DNA of 64,000 nt from Propionicicella superfundia DSM 22317 (GTDB taxonomy: Bacteria; Actinomycetota; Actinomycetes; Propionibacteriales; Propionibacteriaceae): positions 337,176 through 401,175 of the forward strand of contig NZ_KE384022.1 of the NCBI RefSeq assembly GCF_000423465.1, written 5' to 3'. The position numbers and the translations under genes were made by a program. The notes below the pieces were generated by a model. The model was not told the DNA's origin, made no database searches, and saw only the letters and a program-made list of their open reading frames with translations. Position 1 is the first letter of the stretch. Every line of letters begins with the position of its first letter. Below, one piece after another: positions 17,365 to 25,518 of the stretch.

Positions 17365-18725
17365 CCGCGCCCTCCTGTAGCGGTGTGTGGGGAACGCCTG
17401 CGGGAGAAGGTCGCGGTGTCGATGACCCGCCCCGTGTTCGGCGCGACGTACTGGTATGGGTCCGTGTCCTGGTCGTGGCCGTCGAGGCCGTGCAGGATCA
17501 TGCCGACGAGGAGGTCCCCGGTCACGGGAGCCGTCTTGAACTCGTGGCCGCTGGTGCCGATCGCGACGTAGAAGCCCCCGAGGTCGGTCCGGTCGTAGAT
17601 CGGGATCCAGTCGTCGCTCACGTCGTAGACGCCCGCCACGCCCTGGCGCTGCCGCGGGACCGGGAGCCCGGGGAGGCGTTTGGCGACCCGCAGGACGCTC
17701 TGCTCCCAGAGCGCGCGGCTCGGGTCGACGGCGAACTCATCGGGGTCGGACAGGATCTGGGGAGGATCGCAGGCGGCACCGTTGCTGCCGATGAGCAGGG
17801 CCTTCCCGTCGGTCCGGAAGTTGGTGCCCAGATCGGAGTCCACGAGATGGATGCCGGTGCGGGCCAGCGCCATCGAGTCGGGCAGCGGCACGTGGTGCAG
17901 TTCCTCGCGCACCGGGGTGGTGCGGATCGCGAAGTCCGATCCGACCCCTGCCAGCGCGTTGACCTGACCCGAGGCCGGGCCGGCCGCGTTCACGACCGTC
18001 TCCGCCGCGATCCGCCGCCCGTCGCCGAGCCGCAGGCCCTCCACATGGTCGCCTCGCCGCGCGATGGAGACGACGGGTTGCCCCCACACGAAGGTCGCCC
18101 CGTGGCACCGGGCGAGGCCCGCCAGGTTCTGCGCCGCCAGCATCGGGTCGGCGACATAGCCGGAGGACGGCGTGTAGACCGCCGAGTCGATCTCGCCCCG
18201 AGGGTCGTCCCAGAAGGCCGGGTCGTCGGCCGTGAACGGCCCCCCGAAGCGGCCCAGTTCGAGGTCCGGCCAGCGCTCTCTCATCTCGGACGCGCCGACG
18301 ACCCGGTAGCCGACCTGGGCCTCGTCCATGACCTGGGCGATGCGGAGACTGAAGTCGCTGGCCGCGTCGAGCACCAGCGTGCCGCACTCCACGAACACGG
18401 CGGCCGGATCACGTGCGGGAACCCGCGCGTGGTCCCGCCATGCTCGCCACGCGAACAGCGACTCGTGCGCCATGACGCTGCTCGCGTAGTCCTCCGCGTG
18501 GACGCGGATGATGCCCGCCGACGCGCTCGTCGACCCGAGGCCCGCCCCGCCCAGGCGGTCCACCACGACCGTGCGCAGTCCGCGCGCGGCAGCCGCGGCG
18601 GCGATCGCGGTGCCGAGGATGCCCGCGCCGATGACGGCCACATCGGCCGTCAGTTCCGGCCGGGTCGCGGGAGCCAGATCCCGCCGCGCCGCGCCCTGCG
18701 GCACCCGGCTCGTTGTGTCACTCAT
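17361..18725 (-). CDS. FAD-dependent oxidoreductase, DAO (glycine/D-amino-acid oxidase) family
   Basis: 454-aa flavoenzyme of the DAO family, which oxidises amines or amino acids to imines. The dinucleotide-binding motif ADVAVIGAGILGTAIA sits near residues 28-43, and a C-terminal FAD-contact segment GFYVAIGTSGHEFKTAP is present. It could act on a D- or N-substituted amino acid imported by the neighbouring transporter, or on an amine formed by decarboxylation; the substrate cannot be read from sequence. ATG 18725 was chosen over an in-frame ATG 39 bases upstream because it follows GAGAG and the upstream segment overlaps an operator-like palindrome at 18743-18759. It is the first gene of the second half of the cluster. 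Confidence 0.85.
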   Translation of the reverse strand: MSDTTSRVPQGAARRDLAPATRPELTADVAVIGAGILGTAIAAAAAARGLRTVVVDRLGGAGLGSTSASAGIIRVHAEDYASSVMAHESLFAWRAWRDHARVPARDPAAVFVECGTLVLDAASDFSLRIAQVMDEAQVGYRVVGASEMRERWPDLELGRFGGPFTADDPAFWDDPRGEIDSAVYTPSSGYVADPMLAAQNLAGLARCHGATFVWGQPVVSIARRGDHVEGLRLGDGRRIAAETVVNAAGPASGQVNALAGVGSDFAIRTTPVREELHHVPLPDSMALARTGIHLVDSDLGTNFRTDGKALLIGSNGAACDPPQILSDPDEFAVDPSRALWEQSVLRVAKRLPGLPVPRQRQGVAGVYDVSDDWIPIYDRTDLGGFYVAIGTSGHEFKTAPVTGDLLVGMILHGLDGHDQDTDPYQYVAPNTGRVIDTATFSRRRSPHTATGGRG

Positions 18726-18742
18726 CACTCTCTTTTCGATAT

Positions 18743-18759
18743 GTGGAAACCATTTCCAC
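18743..18759. promoter_or_regulatory. IclR-type operator (inverted repeat)
   Basis: Perfect palindrome GTGGAAACCATTTCCAC with 7-bp arms and a 3-bp centre. It is nearly the E. coli IclR consensus TGGAAATNATTTCCA. It sits 18 bases upstream of the FAD oxidoreductase start and 60 bases downstream of the transporter ATPase gene, so it could control an internal promoter. The IclR gene of the same cluster is the likely binder. Confidence 0.7.
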
Positions 18760-18802
18760 TTCATGGAGAACGCACGGCTCCCGGGGAGCCTGTTCGGGGG
18801 CC

Positions 18803-19579
18803 TCAGGAGACGAGCTTGGAGAGGAACGCCTGGGTGCTCTCGTGCTCCGGTGCGCCCAGCACCTGTGCGGGCGGGCCTTGCTCGACGATGCGACCGTCGT
18901 CCATGAAGGCGACCTGGTCGGCGACCTGGCGGGCGAATCCGATCTCGTGGGTCACGACGATCATGGTCATCCCCTCCGATGCCAGATCCCGCATGACCGC
19001 CAGCACCTCGCCCACCAGCTCCGGATCGAGCGCGGAGGTGGGCTCGTCGAAGAGCATCACCTTGGGCCGCATGGCGAGTGCCCGGGCGATCGCGACACGC
19101 TGCTGCTGCCCGCCGGACAACTGCGCCGGGTAGTACCCCTCACGACCGGCGAGGCCGACGTGGGCGAGCAGGTCCCGGGCACGCGCCTCCGCCTGCTGCC
19201 GCGACTCCCCTCGCACACGGACGGGCGCCGTGACGATGTTCTCCAGCACGGTGAGGTGCCCGAACAGGTTGAACCGCTGGAACACCATGCCGAGCTCGGC
19301 GCGCTGCTTGCTGAGCAGCCTCTCCGGAAGCCGATGCAGGCTGTCGCCCACGAACCGATGACCCATGAGCTCCCCGTCGACGCGGATGAGACCGCGGTCG
19401 ATCGTCTCGAGCATGTTGATGCATCGCAGCAGGGTCGACTTGCCCGCGCCGGAGCGCCCCAGGAGACAGCAGACCCTGCCTCGCCGGACGTCCAGGTCCA
19501 CCCCCCGGAGAACGTGGTCGTGGTGGAAGGACTTGCTGATCCCGCGGAGCGAGACCATCACGGAACTGGATGCGGTCAT
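18803..19579 (-). CDS. Polar amino acid ABC transporter, ATP-binding protein
   Basis: 258-aa ATPase of the HisP/GlnQ type that powers import. Walker A is GRSGAGKST, the signature motif LSGGQQQRVAIARAL, Walker B VMLFDEPTSALD, and the switch His lies in VVTHEIGF. ATG 19579 overlaps the permease stop as ATGA. It works with the permease and binding protein encoded upstream. The family mostly imports polar amino acids, so this set probably brings in the cluster's substrate. Confidence 0.93.
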   Translation of the reverse strand: MTASSSVMVSLRGISKSFHHDHVLRGVDLDVRRGRVCCLLGRSGAGKSTLLRCINMLETIDRGLIRVDGELMGHRFVGDSLHRLPERLLSKQRAELGMVFQRFNLFGHLTVLENIVTAPVRVRGESRQQAEARARDLLAHVGLAGREGYYPAQLSGGQQQRVAIARALAMRPKVMLFDEPTSALDPELVGEVLAVMRDLASEGMTMIVVTHEIGFARQVADQVAFMDDGRIVEQGPPAQVLGAPEHESTQAFLSKLVS

Positions 19580-20517
19580 GCCGTCTTCCCTCCTCGGGCG
19601 ATTCTGCGATCGGACGCGCTCAGCCGGCGTTCCACGAAGTACTGGCCGATGCTCAGGATCGAGCTCACGATCAGGTACCACAACGACGCCGTCAGCAGCA
19701 GAGGGATGACCTGGTAGTTGGTCGTGTAGATGAGCTGGGCGGAATAGAGCAGGTCGGGATAGGCCAGCACCGCCACCATGGACGACGTCTTGAGCATCCC
19801 GATCAGCTCGTTGGAGGTCGGCGGGATGATCACGCGCATCGCCTGCGGCAGCACGATGCGACCGAGGACGCTCGCCCGGCCCATGCCGAGGGCACGCGCC
19901 GCTTCGATCTGCCCCGGATCGACCGCCCGAATCCCTCCCCGGATGATCTCCGCCATGTACGCGGCCTCGTTGAGACCCAGTCCGAGGATCGCGGCGATGA
20001 ACGGCGTGATGACGTCGTTGGCCGAGAACTCCAGGAAGGGCGGCAGGAAGGGCAGCGACAGGGCGATCGTCGGGTACAGGGCCGAGATCGAGCCCCACAG
20101 CAGGAGCTGGACGAAGACGGGCGTTCCCCGGAAGATCCACACGTAGGCCCAGGCGAGCCCGGCGACCACGCGATTGCGCGACTCCCGCATGATGGCGAGC
20201 ACGGCACCGAGGACGATGCCCACCAGCATCGACACGACCGTCAGAACGAGCGTGTTGAGAAGCCCGTGGAGAATGCGCTCGTGGTGGAACCACTCGAACA
20301 CGATTCCCCACCGGAAGCGCTCGTTCGTGACCATCGACACCGCGATCTGCACGACGACGAGGCCGATCACGACAACCGCTACCCACTGGCCGGGATGACG
20401 TGGCTGGCGAACCGCCGGATAGTCGTCTGCCGCCGGGCCGGTGCCCGCCTCCGCGGGCCGGGTCTCGTTCTCGGACATCATGACTTTCTCTTCGATCACG
20501 ACCTTCTCCTGAGTCAT
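19576..20517 (-). CDS. Amino acid ABC transporter, permease
   Basis: 313-aa inner-membrane permease of the HisMQ family. A hydrophilic N-terminus of about 45 residues precedes roughly six membrane segments. The EAA loop for ATPase contact is in EAARALGMGRASVLGRIVLPQA near residue 220. The start at 20517 overlaps the racemase-family stop as ATGA; an internal ATG at residue 14 (MSENETRP) is an alternative. It is a single fused permease and may work as a homodimer, since no second permease gene is present. Confidence 0.92.
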   Translation of the reverse strand: MTQEKVVIEEKVMMSENETRPAEAGTGPAADDYPAVRQPRHPGQWVAVVVIGLVVVQIAVSMVTNERFRWGIVFEWFHHERILHGLLNTLVLTVVSMLVGIVLGAVLAIMRESRNRVVAGLAWAYVWIFRGTPVFVQLLLWGSISALYPTIALSLPFLPPFLEFSANDVITPFIAAILGLGLNEAAYMAEIIRGGIRAVDPGQIEAARALGMGRASVLGRIVLPQAMRVIIPPTSNELIGMLKTSSMVAVLAYPDLLYSAQLIYTTNYQVIPLLLTASLWYLIVSSILSIGQYFVERRLSASDRRIARGGKTA

Positions 20518-21290
20518 CGCGACGACCGCGGGTGGGTCTCCGCCTGAGCGGCCAGAGCGTCCAGCAGGCACCCGAAACCCGTCCTGGGCCGCAGGCCGAG
20601 ACGAGTGGATGCGTAGTGGACGATCGCCGTGTTGCTGGTTATCACGGGCTTGCCGATGCTGCGTTCCAGGGATTCCAGGATCGGAGTGCTGTGGAGACCG
20701 GTGCAGGACAGGAACAGCGCCTGGGCATGCGGGTCGGCGGCCCGCTCGCCGAACCGGGCCATCTCCGCCGGGGTCGTCGTCATGAGGGGCCAGGGGTCCT
20801 CCGCCGGACCGTCCGGAAAGAGCCGGCTGACCTTCGTGAGGGTGACGCCCCGGGCCTCGAGCGTCTCGCACAGGCTCGCGATGATCTCCTCGGAGTAGGG
20901 CATGCCTGCGGCGACCCTCTCCAGCCCGTTCTCCAGCAGCGTGGTCGCCACGGCGTCGGCCGCCGTGGTGAACGGGATGTCGCCGAGGTGCGCCCGGATC
21001 CGGCCGAGCAGGTGCTCGTGCCATGCGGCACCCGCGAACGCGCCGCCGCTGGTGCAGGCGAAGGCGATCAGCTCCGGCCGGGTCTGCCGGAGCAGATCGC
21101 AGCCGCGGGACAGCTCGGTCAGCGCGGTCGCCCTGTTCTCCGGGGTGTCCCGTTCCTCGAAGGCGACCCGCTGGTGGTAGAGGCCGACCTCGGCGGGCAT
21201 GAGGACACGCTGTTCCTCGGTGGCGACGACCTCGTAGGGAACCACGAGATAGCCCACTCGGCGCCGCTGGGTGTAGGTGACATCAGTCAT
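20514..21290 (-). CDS. Asp/Glu racemase-superfamily protein (maleate isomerase/arylmalonate decarboxylase-like)
   Basis: 258-aa protein of the superfamily that includes maleate cis-trans isomerase, arylmalonate decarboxylase and amino acid racemases. Both catalytic cysteine positions are occupied: FACTSGG near residue 80 and FLSCTGLHS near residue 195. Two cysteines point to racemase or isomerase chemistry and not to arylmalonate decarboxylase, which has one. It sits between the substrate-binding protein and permease genes, so its substrate is probably what the transporter imports. Confidence 0.8.
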   Translation of the reverse strand: MTDVTYTQRRRVGYLVVPYEVVATEEQRVLMPAEVGLYHQRVAFEERDTPENRATALTELSRGCDLLRQTRPELIAFACTSGGAFAGAAWHEHLLGRIRAHLGDIPFTTAADAVATTLLENGLERVAAGMPYSEEIIASLCETLEARGVTLTKVSRLFPDGPAEDPWPLMTTTPAEMARFGERAADPHAQALFLSCTGLHSTPILESLERSIGKPVITSNTAIVHYASTRLGLRPRTGFGCLLDALAAQAETHPRSSR

Positions 21291-21359
21291 AATCGGAATC
21301 CGTGCATTGCGTGTGCGCGAGCGGGTGGCCCGGGGTGCAGTCCCGGGCCACCCGTCCGG

Positions 21360-22259
21360 TCAGCTCAGCGGCTCGCCGTTGATGAGCGGCTCGTCGATGG
21401 CAGCGTCGCTGAGACCCCACTTCTCGAAGGCCGCCGCGTAGGAACCGTTCTCCATGATGGCGGCGAACGCCTTGGCGATCGGCTCCGCGAGAGGGCTGTC
21501 CTTGAGGACCGCGACACCGTGGTGCACCTTCCCGTAGGCCTCCCCGCTCGTCACGAACTCGCCGTCGGTCTCGGCGACGAGGTTGGCGGCCGGCGGCTCG
21601 TCGATGATCGTGACCTCGCCGCGACCGGACTGCAGCGCGACGTTCGCGGCACCCTGATCGGGGTAGAGCTGCAGGTCGATCGGCTTGCCCGCCTTCTTGC
21701 AGGTGTCCACCTGACCCTCGACGTCCTTCTGGACGGCGGCGCCCTTCTGGATCGCGACCTTGAAGCCGCAGAGTTCGGTGAGGGTCGTGGGCGGGTTCTG
21801 CAGGGTGGACAGCACGACGATGATCGACCCGTCCTCGCTGTAGTCGACGAAGTCGACCACCTCGCGGCGGGCCTCGGTGTCGTTGATCCAGGACATCCCG
21901 GCGTCGTACTTGGCGCCCTCGATGCCTGGGATGATGGAGTCGAAAGCCGCGTTCTCGACGCGGATCTCCACGCCGAGCGACTCCGACAGAGCCTTGGCCA
22001 GATCGATGTCGAGACCGACGAGCGTCTTGCCGTCGTCGTCCATCGAGGCGATCGGGGCGTAGTTGCCGTCGGTCGCAAAGGTCAGGTAACCGCGCTCCTG
22101 CACCTCGGTGGGCAGCAGACCCTTCAGGGAGGACGCCGCCGGGGACGCCGCCTCGGTGGTGGTCGCGCCCGGAGAGGAGCATGCGGTGGCCAGGCCCAAG
22201 GCGAGCGCCACCACAAGTGACGCGGCGACCTTGGCTGGCCTCAGGGTGAACAGTGCCAT
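21360..22259 (-). CDS. Amino acid ABC transporter, substrate-binding lipoprotein
   Basis: 299-aa family 3 extracellular solute-binding protein. The signal peptide ends in lipobox LATAC near residue 26. The mature part opens with the typical ERGYLTFATDGNYAPIA strand and has the GLDIDLAKALSESLG hinge segment. It is the first gene of the minus-strand catabolic cluster, separated from the racemase-family gene by 69 bases. An everted GTGGNAA repeat lies 52-68 bases upstream. Similar proteins bind polar amino acids; the ligand is unknown. Confidence 0.92.
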   Translation of the reverse strand: MALFTLRPAKVAASLVVALALGLATACSSPGATTTEAASPAASSLKGLLPTEVQERGYLTFATDGNYAPIASMDDDGKTLVGLDIDLAKALSESLGVEIRVENAAFDSIIPGIEGAKYDAGMSWINDTEARREVVDFVDYSEDGSIIVVLSTLQNPPTTLTELCGFKVAIQKGAAVQKDVEGQVDTCKKAGKPIDLQLYPDQGAANVALQSGRGEVTIIDEPPAANLVAETDGEFVTSGEAYGKVHHGVAVLKDSPLAEPIAKAFAAIMENGSYAAAFEKWGLSDAAIDEPLINGEPLS

Positions 22260-22310
22260 GCGTGTGCCTTTCGTGAATCGGCTGACAGACCGCAGCCCCC
22301 GAAAGAAGGC

Positions 22311-22327
22311 TTCCCACTATGTGGTAA
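22311..22327. promoter_or_regulatory. Everted IclR-type half-site pair upstream of the transporter operon
   Basis: TTCCCACTATGTGGTAA. Its half-sites, GTGGGAA on the minus strand and GTGGTAA on the plus strand, match the GTGGAAA half-site of the palindrome at 18743-18759 but point outward instead of inward. The spacing is again 3 bp and the total 17 bp. It lies 52 bases upstream of the binding-protein start and is probably an operator of the same IclR regulator. The flanking 22341-22553 holds no gene I can see. Confidence 0.5.
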
Positions 22328-22553
22328 CACCAGCCGTGTGATGACAAGACGATAAGCGCCCGCTCGGGGCGGCGCAGCGCCGGTTCAGGGGTTTCTCGCA
22401 GCCGTAACATAGGTCGCGAACTCGTAACATTCGGGCCCTGACGAGGCATGAAGCTGGTCGCCGGCATGGAGGCACGGCCTCCGTCGATGCTGGTGGACCC
22501 GCAGCGCGACGATGCGCGAGGACCCAGGTGGGACGCCGCGACGGCGGAGGCCC

Positions 22554-23534
22554 TCAGTCGGCTGTGTCTCCCGGCTTTCGCAGCGGCTGGTCCTGTTCGT
22601 AGCGCAGCCCGAGGCGAAGCGCGGCCTCGGCCTTGGCGAGCTCGCCGCCGAGATAGCCCGCATGACTCATCTGGGAGACGAGGTCGTCGCGGAGCAGACC
22701 CAGCAGCATCGCCTCGGCCGAACGCCCCCGCATCTCGTGGGCCGGGCTGTTGTCGGCGCGGTGGTGGCGCAGGACGATCCGGCCCGCCTCGCGGTCGAGC
22801 GTGATCACGAAGTAGCCGTGCGGATCGTACGCGAGCGGCTGCCTCCGGCCCCCGGGCCGGATGGGCGTGTAGTCCGTCGCGGCATCCACCGATCCGCTCA
22901 CCGCCCCGGCGAACGGTGCGGCGTCGGCCGCGGTGAGCTCCTCCACCCGGGCTCCGATCACTGTCGGATCGGTCTCTCCGACGAGATCGACCAGTTCCAC
23001 CTGGGCACGGAAGGCCTCGATCCGCTCGGCGGAGACGTTGCTCAGCACCGGCAGGTGGCCGCGCGCGCCGATGATGCGGCTCTGCTCGTCGACGCCGTCG
23101 GCGCGGAGCCGGCGCAACGCCTCCCCGGGATGGAACACCGGGGACTCCGTGCCGCACAGCAGCAGGAAGCGAATCCGCGGATTGGCCGTGACGTTCACGA
23201 TGATCTTCTCGATGCCCAGGTTGGGGACGTACACACGCCCCGCGATCGCGACCCCCGGCAGCCGGGACAACTCCGGATAGAGCGCGTCGCTCGTCAGCGT
23301 GCAGATCGCCACGGTCCCCTGCGGGTTGCCGACCTCGTAGGCGCCGCCCGTCACCGGCCAGGCATCGCCCCGCCGCGCTCGCCCGCCGAACGCCTCTCGC
23401 GCGCCGTCGACCCAGTGGAACACCCGCACCGCCGTGGGATTCGTCCCGTCGGCCCTCGCCGGCATCAGGTGAGCCAGACCGCGCATGAACCGGCGCATCG
23501 GACTCGGCGCCCGCGCCTCCCGTTCGGCGTTCAC
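22554..23534 (-). CDS. MtrA-like (corrinoid-domain) protein
   Basis: 326 aa from the GTG start at 23534; an ATG at 23498 is an alternative. Residues about 60-190 resemble subunit A of methanogen tetrahydromethanopterin S-methyltransferase: PQGTVAICTLTSDALYPELS, then NLGIEKIIVNVTANPRIRFL, then CGTESPVFHPGEAL and DGVDEQSRIIGARGHLP. In MtrA a His in the segment matching VFHPGEAL binds the cobalt of a corrinoid, and it is kept here. The C-terminal 130 residues include a DUF4346-like part (DPHGYFVITLDREAGRIVLRH). No other Mtr gene is nearby. The function is unknown; corrinoid or methyl-group handling is an inference. Confidence 0.72.
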   Translation of the reverse strand: MNAEREARAPSPMRRFMRGLAHLMPARADGTNPTAVRVFHWVDGAREAFGGRARRGDAWPVTGGAYEVGNPQGTVAICTLTSDALYPELSRLPGVAIAGRVYVPNLGIEKIIVNVTANPRIRFLLLCGTESPVFHPGEALRRLRADGVDEQSRIIGARGHLPVLSNVSAERIEAFRAQVELVDLVGETDPTVIGARVEELTAADAAPFAGAVSGSVDAATDYTPIRPGGRRQPLAYDPHGYFVITLDREAGRIVLRHHRADNSPAHEMRGRSAEAMLLGLLRDDLVSQMSHAGYLGGELAKAEAALRLGLRYEQDQPLRKPGDTAD

Positions 23535-23954
23535 GGGCGCACGCCTCCGGCCGGGCGCAGGCGCGCACCCGTGCGCAGCATCTCCCGCGCGACCGGGCCG
23601 CCCGTCCGCGCGCCACCACGGGAACGACCGACACCAACCATGCCGCAAGGATAAACGCGAGGCCCCCAGCAGACGTGGATGTGTGCAGGGGCGAGGGGCA
23701 CGAGGAGACCGGGCCGTGCACCGACGGCCGGCGGATTTCTGTACCGAATGCGGCCGGTCGGGGCGGTCCGACCTCCCGGACGCGGCGTTTCGTACCCGAT
23801 GCGCCCGCCGGGCGCGGTCAGTGGGTACAAGACTCCGCGGTCACGGCTCGTTCCGGCGAGGAACGCCCCCGTAAGGTGCACAACTCCGCAATCCGGCCGA
23901 TCCCCGGGAACGATCCGGGCCAACGGATTCTCGGCGACCGGCGCACGAACACAA
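23535..23954. repeat. Gene-free region with degenerate GTACC-type repeats
   Basis: 420 bases without a convincing gene between the MtrA-like gene and tRNA-Gly. Two degenerate units begin GTACCGAATGCGGCC (near 23741) and GTACCCGATGCGCCC (23792). The second forms a nested hairpin: GTACCC at 23792-23797 with GGGTAC at 23823-23828, and inside it GCGCCC with GGGCGC. A third, weaker similarity follows after 23828. These may be remnants of another palindromic element. Confidence 0.45.
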
Positions 23955-24028
23955 TGGAGCGGATGACGGGAATCGAACCCGCATGACCAGCTTGGAAGGC
24001 TGGGGCTCTGCCATTGAGCTACATCCGC
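23955..24028 (-). tRNA. tRNA-Gly (anticodon TCC)
   Basis: Reads on the minus strand from 24028. The acceptor stem is GCGGATG with CATCCGC. The D arm is GCTCAATGGCAGAGC. The anticodon arm CCAGC-CTTCCAA-GCTGG gives anticodon TCC, and the T arm GCGGGTTCGATTCCCGT is standard. The discriminator base is T, and CCA is encoded at 23957-23955. It decodes GGA glycine codons. Confidence 0.95.
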
Positions 24029-24080
24029 ATGCCTGGGAGCCGAGGCGCAGCCCACATGCTACACGGTGGACGGCACGGCC

Positions 24081-24494
24081 TCAGCCCTGGAAGCGCCGAC
24101 CCGTACCGGAGGTGTCGTCGGCGGGCAGGTCGTCCTCGACCTCACCCGCCAGCCGTTCGCTGCCGCGCAGGACGGCGCGGCCCAGGGCCGTCACGCGGGT
24201 GCCCTCCGGGGACGACGTCATCCAGCCGACGCGGCGCAGGTAGGCGCCCACGCGCGGTTCCTGCGCCGGACCGGCATGCCCGAAGAGCTCGGTGCCGGCG
24301 GGCGGGAGCCCGTTCGTGCCCGGCGCGGGGCGGGCCGATGGCGGTCGGGACGGAAGCGGCGCGGACGCGAAAGCGTCCACCTGGGCGTCCGTCAGCGTCC
24401 CTCCGCCGACCTCGACGAGGTTCACATAGCGCAGTGCGTCCAGGATCCAGTCCGGGACAGGCCTGTCCATCCCCACGAGGTGATTCTGTCTCAT
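24081..24494 (-). CDS. Hypothetical protein
   Basis: 137-aa protein that I do not recognise. The N-terminal half is helical (PVPDWILDALRYVNLVEVGGG), the middle is a Pro/Ala-rich linker, and the C-terminal half reads like a small winged-helix module (VGAYLRRVGWMTSSPEGTRVTALGRAVLRG). A protein beginning at the internal ATG 24470 (MDRPVPDW) is equally possible. It follows the glycoside-hydrolase gene by 31 bases on the same strand. Confidence 0.55.
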   Translation of the reverse strand: MRQNHLVGMDRPVPDWILDALRYVNLVEVGGGTLTDAQVDAFASAPLPSRPPSARPAPGTNGLPPAGTELFGHAGPAQEPRVGAYLRRVGWMTSSPEGTRVTALGRAVLRGSERLAGEVEDDLPADDTSGTGRRFQG

Positions 24495-24525
24495 CCGGAG
24501 GCGCGATGGTGGACGCTCGGGCGCA

Positions 24526-25512
24526 TCATCGGGGGGAAGTTCCGCGATCCGGCCGGCCGGTGACGACGCCGGGGCCGGTGACGGTGATGCCGCCGTCGTC
24601 CACCGACACCGGCAACGGATCGGTGATGGCGCCGACGAACCCGGCGGGAGAGTCGTTCAGGAACGCCAGGAAGACCCAGTCCGGGCTGTCGCGGCGGCGG
24701 ACGAACTTCCCCACGTACAGGGACTCGTCGGTCAGGCGCCGGGCCTGGGCGATATGGAACGGCCCGGTGGGGCCGTCGGCCGGGGCGGCCCACACTCCGC
24801 CGAGGCCGGGGCGCGGATCGGCGAGGTCGCGGCCGAAGCAACTGAAGACGAGAAGACGGCGGCCGTCCAGGTCGACGTACTGCGGCACCTCCGCCTGCGA
24901 GAACCCCTGCCCCGGTTCAGAGCGCGGCGGACCGAGATGCCAGGTGCGCAGATCGGGGGACCACGCGTGGCCGATGACGCCGCGGTCGCCGAGCGGTCCG
25001 GCGGCGGCGCGCGCGGTGAACAGCATGTCGTAGCCCGTTCCGTCCTCGCGCGGCATGACCCACGGATCGCGGCAGGTCGTGTCGGCCCAGGAACTCCCGT
25101 CCGACGCCGCCCGCTCGTACCAGGGTCCGTCCACCTGCACGATGGGGCCGGGCAGCTTCTCCCACGTCGTCAGGTCCGCGGAGCGGGCGGCGCCGATCGC
25201 CTGGTGCAGCCCGGTTCCGGTGCGCGTCGTCCCCGTGTATGCCATGAACCAGCCGCCCGCCGGGTCGGGCACGATCGAACCCGTCCAGGTGGCGAGGTCG
25301 TCGAAGGCCGGGCTGTCGCCCCGCACCAGCGCGTCGGCGACACGCTCCCAGCGCACGAGATCGGTGGACACGGCGTGTCCCACCGATGCCCTGCGGTGGC
25401 GGGCGTCGGGGTCACCCAGCGCCCGTGAGGCGAACAGGAAGAACAGGTGGTACCGCTCGCCGTCGTCGACGGTCCAGAAGTCCCACACCCACGAGTCCGG
25501 AAGGCTGAACAT
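24526..25512 (-). CDS. GH32/GH68-like five-bladed beta-propeller hydrolase
   Basis: 328-aa protein with the three acidic sites of clan GH-J fructan-acting enzymes. These are a nucleophile Asp in SWVWDFWTVDD near residue 10, an RDP-type motif in TTCRDPWVMP near residue 148, and a catalytic Glu in QAEVPQYV near residue 208. It matches the beta-propeller alone, without the C-terminal beta-sandwich of typical invertases and without a signal peptide, so it would act on an intracellular beta-fructoside or related sugar. It starts 6 bases after the stop of the HtrA-like gene. The family is fairly clear; the substrate is not. Confidence 0.72.
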   Translation of the reverse strand: MFSLPDSWVWDFWTVDDGERYHLFFLFASRALGDPDARHRRASVGHAVSTDLVRWERVADALVRGDSPAFDDLATWTGSIVPDPAGGWFMAYTGTTRTGTGLHQAIGAARSADLTTWEKLPGPIVQVDGPWYERAASDGSSWADTTCRDPWVMPREDGTGYDMLFTARAAAGPLGDRGVIGHAWSPDLRTWHLGPPRSEPGQGFSQAEVPQYVDLDGRRLLVFSCFGRDLADPRPGLGGVWAAPADGPTGPFHIAQARRLTDESLYVGKFVRRRDSPDWVFLAFLNDSPAGFVGAITDPLPVSVDDGGITVTGPGVVTGRPDRGTSPR

Positions 25513-25518
25513 GCGGCG

